Assembly: GCA_910585645.1 (NCBI GenBank)
Contig: CAJUFP010000057.1
Location: 1-30,087 of the forward strand
Reading direction: 5' to 3'
DNA from: an uncultured Hungatella sp.
Lineage (GTDB): Bacteria > Bacillota > Clostridia > Lachnospirales > Lachnospiraceae
DNA: 30,087 nucleotides
A model generated the notes under the pieces. The model was not told the DNA's origin. It ran no database searches and saw only the letters and a list, made by a program, of their open reading frames with translations. The first letter of the stretch is position 1. Each line of letters opens with the position of its first letter. This document shows positions 24,413-30,087 of this stretch, in pieces. The position numbers and the translations under genes were made by a program.

Positions 24413-24655
24413 TCATCCCTTAAAGGACGCGTCTGCCTGGAGGGCATCCTTCAGGCAAAACAACATAGACGGATATTCTGCCTGCTGGGCAATATCCTGA
24501 ACCCTTAAAGCCGTATTTTCCAGCAGACGCACGGAATGCTTCAGCCGCACATCTGTGAGGTAATTCACGAAGATCTGCCCCAGAGAACATGCCGCCTGCT
24601 CTGCCATAAACGGAATCCGACTCATCTCGTCGGTAATAGTGCTGCCCCCTAGGGC
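24413..24655 (-). pseudogene. Remnant of an AraC/YesN-type regulator
   Basis: Read leftward, the frame gives FVNYLTDVRLKHSVRLLENT and then RVQDIAQQAEYPSM, which match the two-helix AraC DNA-binding core (YLxxxRLxxAxxLLxxT, then VxxIAxxxGY). The part before is corrupted (MAEQAACSLGQI in place of the usual first recognition helix), an in-frame TGA lies at 24656-24658, and the end (CLKDALQADASFKG) is out of pattern. No start codon with a ribosome site. Clearly a decayed fragment. Confidence 0.75.
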
Positions 24656-24681
24656 TCATCCATCAAAAGCAGATCCGGCAA

Positions 24682-24810
24682 CTCCCTTTTCTCATGGTTC
24701 GCTCTTAATCGGATAAAAAATCATCCCGTTCCTGCTCGGGAAGGGTTCTGGCAATGGGAAACTTTTTAGGGGTTGAAAGAAGTTTGACATAGGACTGTAG
24801 AAAATACCAA
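24682..24810 (-). pseudogene. Remnant of a paralogue of the 587-aa helical-repeat gene
   Basis: Read leftward, 24756-24711 encodes IARTLPEQERDDFLSD, against IARTLPEKDRDDFLTR in the protein at 27801-29564. A 22-nt stretch (24735-24756) is identical to 29460-29481. After a stop and a frameshift, the match resumes at NHEKRE (24697-24682) against IHEKKE. Upstream, 24757-24810 matches the promoter region of the intact gene from about 29632. So start codon and first codons were lost, and the frame is broken. Confidence 0.8.
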
Positions 24811-24838
24811 ATTAGCGATTTAGTTTTACCCTAAAACA

Positions 24839-24914
24839 AAATGCCTCAAAAAATAATGTAGATCGTACAGCAGAACTAAAAGCGCTTTGCTCTACACCAT
24901 TTTTTGAGGCATTT
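24839..24914. terminator. 24-bp stem-loop at the end of the cysteine-peptidase cassette
   Basis: The arms 24839-24862 and 24891-24914 are inverse copies with two mismatches, around a 28-nt loop. Each arm starts with AAATGCCTCAAAAAAT on its strand. Read leftward it is followed by TGTTTTAG, so it can end the three-gene operon; its length is unusual for a terminator. Confidence 0.65.
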
Positions 24915-24950
24915 ACGATAGAATCCTTGTGATTGTTTTGATAATGTTTC

Positions 24951-25124
24951 CTATTTTGTCTGTATTCCCTGCGCTCGTTTCAGCCCAAGCGCAATCTTTC
25001 TTTCATTAATGTGAATATTTTTTTCAATCTTTTTATTCATTTCAGCAGTATGCTGAACTAAACCGTCTGTACTGAAATTACCGCTCGTTCTGATTGAGGT
25101 AATAATCGTTTTTTTCATCTTCAT
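24951..25124 (-). CDS. 57-aa basic protein, third gene of the cysteine-peptidase cassette
   Basis: ATG at 25122-25124, TAG at 24951-24953. A purine-rich AAGGGGG lies 12 nt before the ATG; a second ATG two codons later is possible. The product begins MKMKKTIITSIRTSGNFSTD and continues into a Lys/Asn/Ile-rich helix ending LGLKRAQGIQTK. No signal peptide, cysteine or glycine-rich leader motif, so it is not an obvious bacteriocin or modified-peptide precursor. It starts 23 nt after the peptidase-like gene and lies before the terminator stem, so it belongs to the same transcript. No family recognised; its reality rests on position, frame length and ribosome site. Confidence 0.6.
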   Translation of the reverse strand: MKMKKTIITSIRTSGNFSTDGLVQHTAEMNKKIEKNIHINERKIALGLKRAQGIQTK

Positions 25125-25147
25125 TAAAGTTAAATCCCCCTTCTCTC

Positions 25148-26923
25148 TTAAAATACATCTTCTCCATTTGTAAAATTGCTATACATTGCAAAAACTGGCG
25201 ATAAATTGGTATACGACCTATTATCTTCTATTTTTTCTCTGAATTTATTATATGTCTCATTCGGTAATCTGTATACTCCAAAATGAGCCGTTCTTAGCAA
25301 AATCAAGCTGTTAACTTTAGATAAATTTGATGCTGTCGCATCCAGTACCACCTCTGCAAAAGCATATCCCATCTCATAAAATTTATACGTCGAAATTTCT
25401 GCAAGCCAGACTGATTTTGGCATTGGCACATCGGCATAAAATTTTTTATCATCCTTAACCGTTCCATTTGAAATGCGATGTTGCTTATATTCTCCGCTAT
25501 TAACAAGATAATATCGTATTGTTATAGGGTTTTTCTCAGATACAGACATTGCATGGACTAAATCCATATATTGACTTCTTGTCTCTTCATCATCCTCCTG
25601 ATCCGCACACTTCTTGTATTCAGTAACTATATACCCAATTGCTTCATTTATCATTTCACTTTCTTTTGTAATCACCGTATCAAAAATACTAATAGCTGAG
25701 GACGCCTCCAAAAACACATGTTTCTCCAGGGGAACAATATACGCCACAAGTTTATAACTCTTAAGTTGAGTAAATCGATCCATTCTTTCAGAAGTATACG
25801 GAATTTGATTATCATCCTGTACAATATAATCCTCATAAAGTTCAGCCGTATCTATGCAGGGAAGCCTTCCTAACCGGTATACTTTACAATCATCTATAGA
25901 TTTCCTCGTTACTCCATGCCCAATGACCAAGGATGCATGTTTATTAACTTCCTGATTAGGCGCTGTAATGGCTAACACCGGAATCGCTGACTCTACATAA
26001 TAATGAAGCCAATATCTAAAATCGGTTACATGCTTATCATCCCATGATGACTCACTAAACGAATCCTCCTTTTCAGCTTCTATATCATCTGAAATTAAGC
26101 CAATTCTTATATCCTGAGATTCAGTACGACCCTGTTCACTTCCCGCACGTTCCGGATCATCAATCCCAGCATATATCATGGGGGAAAATCCAAATTCCCT
26201 CAGCAAATAAGAAATGTCATTGCAATATAATCCATGAGAAGGTAAGATTCTTTCCGGCAGGCGAGCCTTCAATTTATCATGAATATCACTGGGCAATACT
26301 TTAGCAAATAACGCAGAGGATGCGGAAGCAAAGTCGCACAATTCATAAATTGATGTCTCAGCACACTTCATTGCCACTCCATCTTGGCTTGAAAACGGGA
26401 ATGCCTGTGTTTTATATGTATTTCCCAACAAATGAAACGTATATTCTGTAGTTTCCAAATAGAGAAACGGATGTATCTCTCTGCCCTCCTCCCTGATAAT
26501 CATCTTGTATGGATTTAGCAGGGTTCTGCCAAAGGTATGATCTGTTTCGCTGGAATAAGCCGGACGCACAACAATCGTCCCAAGAAAATCACGATTTAAC
26601 TCTCCACTATATCTTTGATCAAAAAACTCCTCTTCCGTATGAGAATTTTGAAATAAGAAAATCCGGTTGCAATACCTTGGCCAATCAAAGTGAAATCTTG
26701 CCCAATAATTATAGTATATATCTCTATATGCTGCATCTATATAATAATCCTCAACGACTACGGTTAAAGATTTTTCCGGAAAGCCATATCTTAAACATAT
26801 TTCCTGAAAGTTCTGCTTGTCCAGCCAAGAATTATCCAAAAAAAATGTGTCAAATGAAGTTGAATCCAGTACCTCCAAACTGATATTGCAACTTAACGCC
26901 TTCATAATCCCTGTTTCTCCCAT
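25148..26923 (-). CDS. Papain/C39-fold cysteine peptidase-like protein, unknown family
   Basis: 591 aa, cytosolic. The middle of the protein shows the order of a papain-like or C39-like peptidase: Gln180-x6-Cys187 (SSQDGVAMKCAETS), a Gly-leading helix region (SHGLYCNDISYLLREFGF, 229-246), a strand with PVLAI then KHASLVIGHG with His329, and YIVQDDNQIPY with Asp370/Asp371/Asn372. The 170 residues before and about 190 after match nothing I know; the C-terminal part has beta-rich segments. ATG at 26923 has AAAGG only 2 nt away; an in-frame ATG at 26905 behind GGGAGA is an alternative. 13 nt follow the upstream gene's stop. Visibly more AT-rich than the left half of the window. Peptidase, transglutaminase or amidase chemistry are all possible. 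Confidence 0.65.
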   Translation of the reverse strand: MGETGIMKALSCNISLEVLDSTSFDTFFLDNSWLDKQNFQEICLRYGFPEKSLTVVVEDYYIDAAYRDIYYNYWARFHFDWPRYCNRIFLFQNSHTEEEFFDQRYSGELNRDFLGTIVVRPAYSSETDHTFGRTLLNPYKMIIREEGREIHPFLYLETTEYTFHLLGNTYKTQAFPFSSQDGVAMKCAETSIYELCDFASASSALFAKVLPSDIHDKLKARLPERILPSHGLYCNDISYLLREFGFSPMIYAGIDDPERAGSEQGRTESQDIRIGLISDDIEAEKEDSFSESSWDDKHVTDFRYWLHYYVESAIPVLAITAPNQEVNKHASLVIGHGVTRKSIDDCKVYRLGRLPCIDTAELYEDYIVQDDNQIPYTSERMDRFTQLKSYKLVAYIVPLEKHVFLEASSAISIFDTVITKESEMINEAIGYIVTEYKKCADQEDDEETRSQYMDLVHAMSVSEKNPITIRYYLVNSGEYKQHRISNGTVKDDKKFYADVPMPKSVWLAEISTYKFYEMGYAFAEVVLDATASNLSKVNSLILLRTAHFGVYRLPNETYNKFREKIEDNRSYTNLSPVFAMYSNFTNGEDVF

Positions 26924-26936
26924 AACCTTTGTATAT

Positions 26937-27566
26937 TTAATAATGCATAATAACTTTCTCTTTTAGTTTTATCATTCCGTCCCGAACATCAATGCATTGG
27001 CAGCTAATCAATTCTGTAATTTTATTTTGATATGTCTTCTCATCCATCTCATCATAGCCATGAGATACGAGTATACTGTTGGCCTCTTTCATACATGACT
27101 CTTCATCTGTCATATAGGCCTTGTGTTTTCTATGCTCTTGCAATGACATTATGATGGCTGTCCCATTTTCATCAATATTAATATCCTCTAATTCTGATAC
27201 AGAAAACAAGATTTGAAAAACACCTATTGCTGTCAATACAGGATGCTCCATATCAATCCCTGCTCCGGTCTCTATGACACCCAAAGCAGTGGAAGCTAAT
27301 CCTCTCCAATCTAAATAAGTGTTTAGAACAACATTTCCCATCTTATGGCTGGTCATGCTAAGTTCATTCTTTACTACATGCCTATCTTTTGTCAAAATGG
27401 AAGCCGGCTTTTCTTGGTATTCAGGAGCTTCAATCTTAATCAGATCTTCTGCTTCGAACAATTCCAGAAGCTTGTCCGCGATTTCATCTGTAACCTTGAA
27501 TCCGTCCGCCAAACTGTCCGATAATTGCTTTCTATAGGCTTTCAAATACTCGATATCTTTTACCAA
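26937..27566 (-). CDS. Unknown 209-aa protein, first gene of the cysteine-peptidase cassette
   Basis: Starts at TTG 27566, chosen because GGTGGAGGG lies 3 nt before it; an upstream TTG at 27587 would add seven residues (MERGGGS) that merely translate the ribosome site. The N-terminal 60 residues are helical and charged (VKDIEYLKAYRKQLSDSLAD). The middle has a small/hydrophobic stretch (LASTALGVIETGAGID, then HPVLTAIGVFQILFSV) that could be a buried helical hairpin or a weak membrane segment. The C-terminal 70 residues look like a winged-helix-type fold (YQNKITELISCQCIDVRDGM). No known family. It is the promoter-proximal gene, 13 nt before the peptidase-like gene, suggesting a partner or inhibitor (inference). 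Confidence 0.7.
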   Translation of the reverse strand: MVKDIEYLKAYRKQLSDSLADGFKVTDEIADKLLELFEAEDLIKIEAPEYQEKPASILTKDRHVVKNELSMTSHKMGNVVLNTYLDWRGLASTALGVIETGAGIDMEHPVLTAIGVFQILFSVSELEDINIDENGTAIIMSLQEHRKHKAYMTDEESCMKEANSILVSHGYDEMDEKTYQNKITELISCQCIDVRDGMIKLKEKVIMHY

Positions 27567-27611
27567 ACTCCCTCCACCCCTTTCCAATTCTATTGTATCT
27601 CACAAAACAGT

Positions 27612-27634
27612 ATGCTTAATTATAACGCAAGCAT
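27612..27634. promoter_or_regulatory. Dyad over the -10 of the cassette promoter
   Basis: ATGCTT (27612-27617) and AAGCAT (27629-27634) are inverse copies around 11 nt, with further partial symmetry outside (GTAT/ATAC). The centre is the -10 element, the classic position of a repressor operator. Confidence 0.4.
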
Positions 27635-27647
27635 GATACACTGTCAA
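27619..27647 (-). promoter_or_regulatory. Perfect consensus sigma-A promoter of the cysteine-peptidase cassette
   Basis: Read leftward: TTGACA (27642-27647), exactly 17 nt, TATAAT (27619-27624). All twelve consensus positions match. The start of the 209-aa gene is about 46 nt beyond the expected transcription start. Confidence 0.85.
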
Positions 27648-27715
27648 CATGGCATTTTTAAAGTCAAATCGCTGGGTAGGAAATAGATTTTACTGTGATT
27701 GAACCTGAAGAATAA

Positions 27716-27749
27716 GAAAGGGGAGCTGTCAGATGACAGTTCCCCTTTC
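27716..27749 (-). terminator. Terminator of the 587-aa gene
   Basis: A 16-bp stem (27716-27731 with 27734-27749, one G-T pair) with a minimal loop, followed leftward by a T-rich TCTTATTCTTC. It lies 52 nt after the stop at 27801; a smaller CTGTC/GACAG hairpin sits between. Confidence 0.8.
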
Positions 27750-27800
27750 CGAAAATTATCTTTCCTGTCTGCATGACAGATATGCGAGTTGTTTGACCGC

Positions 27801-29564
27801 CTACCTCTTCCTCGTGTCTTTCATCCCATACTGCCTCAGTTCTCTGTGAAACGCGCTCCGGCGAGAGTACATGTCTTTATATTCCATCATCAGAATCTGT
27901 TTCCCATTTACCACCCCTCCTGACTCCACAGCTTCTCCCAGAGCCGCTATATACTCCGCGCATTCACCGTAATACTTTCGGTGATTTCCTTCCATAATGC
28001 CTTTCACACGCATAGTTAAAAGCCCCTTGATCCAGTCCAGGTATCTCCTTCTTTCCTCTCCGGAAAATGAAATTGTTTTCTTCCAATAAGACCAGCATTT
28101 CCAGAAAAATTCTTCACTGCTCCCGCCAATCGCCTTTAATATTCCTTTTTCATAATCAGTCTTGTCAAAACCTGTGGAAGACACCACTATGTCGCACATG
28201 CTGCTTCCTCCGACACCCAGCATGGCATCTTCCATAAAAAGTAAAAGAAACGCCGCCATACCACATTTCATAAAGGTATCGCTCCACCCCAGAGAACCTT
28301 TCACATTCATGCCATGTTCTTTTACAAACTGAAATTCTCCGCCCAAAAACGCCAGCATATAAGTATTCGACGGGCTTACCAAATTTTCCTTTTGTCCTTC
28401 ATACGCAGAATATCCGTATCGATTCTCTGCAAGCTGCGGATACAAGCTATGATAGATCAATCTCGCCTTCTCCCGCACCTGTGAAAAGTCTTTGCATTCC
28501 ATAAGAAGCCTCAAATAGTTCACGACTCTTGTATCAGAGCGAAATGCCTCCAGCCAATACCGCTCCGCTTCCTCTCCCATATCACAGCGCAGAGCAGCAC
28601 GGCTCATGCAAAGAGCAATGCGGCTTCTGACAAGATACCTTGTCCGGATCGTCTTCAGCGCTTCCTCACCTATAGCCAGCAACGTTTTATCATCTTTATT
28701 TGCCTGGATGTTTAAAATATACTGTTCAAAGAGCTCCGGGTGGGTGTCATGATATCTGCGGGCGCTGACCAGAAGCTGTTCGGAATCGCCGGATAACTCG
28801 AAAGCTTCTTTCAATAATCTTTCTGCGTTAGCTCCCGTAAGATTCCCCAGATACGCAATCCACAGAGGCAGGAATTGTTCTATATCCGGCAGCTCTCTTC
28901 CGTTCTGCATCACCATCTCTAATGTAATGTCATTTCTGCCTGAACTTTTGATGATCTCATACAGAGCCTTTGCTCTCTCTGTCAGCTTATTTGCACAGTA
29001 CGCTCCATGCAGCGCGTCTATAACCAATGCCTTATAATCTATATTGCCAAGATGATGCCAGGACAGCTCGCTGATATTTAGAGGTTCATCCGTGTAGTCC
29101 TGATAATCACCGCCAACCATAATATCCAATGTAACAAGAATCCGGGCAATCTCACATGCCGCCTTGTACTCCTCACAATCCACGCACTGATGAAGAAATC
29201 TGCAGGCCTCCTCAATAATATCTGTCACGCCATTGGGATCTTCATAGATAAACTCTTCGCTATCGCTGTCATACCAATCGTCATATTCTTCATTGAGAGA
29301 ACCTACAAGACACAACTCCCAGCTTTCGATAAGTTCCAGTTTTGCTTTTATAGACTGATACTGTTTGGAAAAATCTTTACTGTGGCTGTGAAGATTTTGG
29401 GCGGGCTCTTTTTTCTCATGGATCTCTCTCAGCCGGGTGAGGAAATCATCTCTGTCTTTCTCGGGAAGGGTTCTGGCAATGTCATGTATAAATCCGGTAA
29501 GTTGGTCTTGGGACATGGCGGCTGCTATAGTATCAGTTTCTTTTAAAAATTTAGACAGGTTCAC
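27801..29564 (-). CDS. 587-aa alpha-helical-repeat protein, unknown function
   Basis: Starts at GTG 29564 with AAAGGA about 12 nt before it. The chain is almost wholly helical with repeated TPR/solenoid-like units, e.g. RAKALYEIIKSSGRNDITLE, NAERLLKEAFELSGDSEQLL and EEAERYWLEAFRSD. An acidic patch (EEYDDWYDSDSEEF) lies near residues 92-105. The C-terminal 60 residues (YYGECAEYIAALGEAVESGG to YSRRSAFHRELRQYGMK) resemble the end of the helical repeats found after SWIM zinc-finger domains, but no zinc finger is present here. That likeness is from memory and is not tested. No signal or membrane segment. Single gene with its own good promoter. A remnant of a close paralogue lies at 24682-24810, so the gene was once duplicated here. 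Confidence 0.75.
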   Translation of the reverse strand: MNLSKFLKETDTIAAAMSQDQLTGFIHDIARTLPEKDRDDFLTRLREIHEKKEPAQNLHSHSKDFSKQYQSIKAKLELIESWELCLVGSLNEEYDDWYDSDSEEFIYEDPNGVTDIIEEACRFLHQCVDCEEYKAACEIARILVTLDIMVGGDYQDYTDEPLNISELSWHHLGNIDYKALVIDALHGAYCANKLTERAKALYEIIKSSGRNDITLEMVMQNGRELPDIEQFLPLWIAYLGNLTGANAERLLKEAFELSGDSEQLLVSARRYHDTHPELFEQYILNIQANKDDKTLLAIGEEALKTIRTRYLVRSRIALCMSRAALRCDMGEEAERYWLEAFRSDTRVVNYLRLLMECKDFSQVREKARLIYHSLYPQLAENRYGYSAYEGQKENLVSPSNTYMLAFLGGEFQFVKEHGMNVKGSLGWSDTFMKCGMAAFLLLFMEDAMLGVGGSSMCDIVVSSTGFDKTDYEKGILKAIGGSSEEFFWKCWSYWKKTISFSGEERRRYLDWIKGLLTMRVKGIMEGNHRKYYGECAEYIAALGEAVESGGVVNGKQILMMEYKDMYSRRSAFHRELRQYGMKDTRKR

Positions 29565-29602
29565 TTGGGTATTGGGTCCTTTCGTATAGTTTGTTTATGC
29601 TG

Positions 29603-29631
29603 ATTTTACCAAATTGGGGGATATTTGGCAA
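29603..29631 (-). promoter_or_regulatory. Promoter of the 587-aa gene
   Basis: Read leftward: TTGCCA (29626-29631), 17 nt, TAAAAT (29603-29608), ten of twelve consensus positions. The leader is about 32 nt. Confidence 0.75.
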
Positions 29632-29639
29632 TGGGAACT

Positions 29640-30021
29640 TTTGCGGGGCGACTGGACACAGGCATCTGTGGAGACATTTGCCGCCCAGTATCTGACACAG
29701 TATGTTAATTTATAGCTTGTATACCTCTATTTTAAAAAAATTAGGTTCTTTTTGTTTTTATTTTTGAGACTTTAGTAGATTGTACCAAGTCGCTAGCGCG
29801 ACGGCTAGCCCCAGTTACATGAAACCACCACTTTTTTTCAAAAAAAGTAGCAGTTTTTGGATATATGTTGTATAGTTGAGTTACCACACCTAACTTTAAA
29901 CATATACCCAAGGACTGCTATGTTTAGTTTAACATGTTTTCTCACTCTTAACAACTGCATTTTTTACTTTTCTCGTCCACCCCCCTTTGGATGATCTTCA
30001 CCATTCTTATCGTTCATCTTT
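29640..30021. other. AT-rich 380-nt stretch without a supported gene
   Basis: Holds two small perfect hairpins: GTCGC-TAGC-GCGAC (29789-29802) and ACTTTTTTT-C-AAAAAAAGT (29830-29848). The rest is T-rich and of unknown role; it may be the left end of an element continuing past the window. Confidence 0.4.
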
Positions 30022-30038
30022 CAAAGGAGGTTCCACCC

Positions 30039-30087
30039 TTGTTTTGCATTAACGTATTAAAGCAATTCCGAGAATATTCCGAGTTTA
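30039..30087 (+). CDS. Possible start of a gene running off the window
   Basis: AAAGGAGG (30023-30030) lies 8 nt before a TTG that opens an uninterrupted 16-codon frame to the window end: MFCINVLKQFREYSEF. The ribosome site is as good as any in the window, but the coding part is too short to identify. Confidence 0.4.
   Translation, partial: MFCINVLKQFREYSEF

Noticed and set aside
24660..24697. The string PDLLLMDE on the reverse strand as an ABC-transporter Walker B or response-regulator fragment
   Set aside because: It continues from the NHEKRE segment of the helical-repeat remnant and is only eight residues long; no Walker A or signature motif nearby.
24951..25124. The 57-aa protein as a bacteriocin or modified-peptide precursor processed by a C39 peptidase
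   Set aside because: No double-Gly leader, no Cys/Ser/Thr-rich core, no ABC transporter; the peptidase-like protein is not fused to a transporter as processing C39 peptidases are.
29632..29710. A 25-codon Cys-containing rightward frame beginning at the ATG near 29631
   Set aside because: No ribosome site; overlaps the promoter region of the 587-aa gene, and the matching DNA at 24.75 kb does not keep the frame.

Overview
The window looks like chromosomal DNA of a spore-forming, Gram-positive gut Clostridium of the Lachnospiraceae type (an Enterocloster-like relative is my guess, by inference only). Reasons: strong AGGAGG-type ribosome sites throughout, an HtrA protease with a Gln/Asn-rich cytosolic tail, an LCP-family wall ligase, choline-binding-like cell-wall repeat proteins, sequences matching the Spo0A box, and the absence of outer-membrane functions. 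No rRNA, tRNA or CRISPR array was seen.

Layout. (1) 106-1698: membrane-anchored HtrA, read leftward from its own promoter with phased direct repeats. (2) 1861-15126: a long leftward surface-polysaccharide cluster. In transcription order it holds a TPP-dependent acetolactate-synthase-like enzyme, a fused sugar epimerase/C-methyltransferase, a secondary-alcohol dehydrogenase, a GtrB-like polyprenyl-phosphate glycosyltransferase, a double-headed GT2, a rhamnosyl-type GT2, a polyprenyl-phosphate sugar-1-phosphate transferase and an LCP ligase. Short gaps and overlaps suggest one operon from 15126 to 5671, with a possible second promoter before the sugar-phosphate transferase. (3) 15422-18497: a large and a small wall-binding repeat protein, a zinc-ribbon/coiled-coil protein and a tiny leucine-zipper protein. 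(4) 18701-21145: an orphan tyrosine recombinase, a small Xre regulator and an unknown protein, with much regulatory-looking DNA between them. (5) 21741-24356: a more AT-rich two-gene unit, an epimerase with an unusual N-terminal extension and a glycosyltransferase-like protein. (6) 24357-24830: gene graveyard (AraC remnant, remnant of a paralogue of the 587-aa protein). (7) 24839-27647: an AT-rich three-gene leftward cassette with a perfect consensus promoter: an unknown 209-aa protein, a papain/C39-like cysteine peptidase-like protein and a 57-aa protein, closed by a long stem-loop. (8) 27801-29631: an alpha-helical-repeat protein of 587 aa. (9) 29640-30087: AT-rich DNA and the possible start of another gene.

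How the genes may work together. In region 2 the enzyme set (TPP carboligase, C-methyltransferase, NADPH-type methyl-ketone reductase) fits the making of a branched-chain sugar, analogous to yersiniose, which the glycosyltransferases would place on a lipid-linked glycan and the LCP protein would attach to the wall. The wall-binding proteins and HtrA also act at the envelope. Region 7 is the best candidate for an undescribed system: a compact, laterally acquired-looking cassette around a Cys-His-Asp protein, inserted between an intact gene and the remnant of its paralogue.
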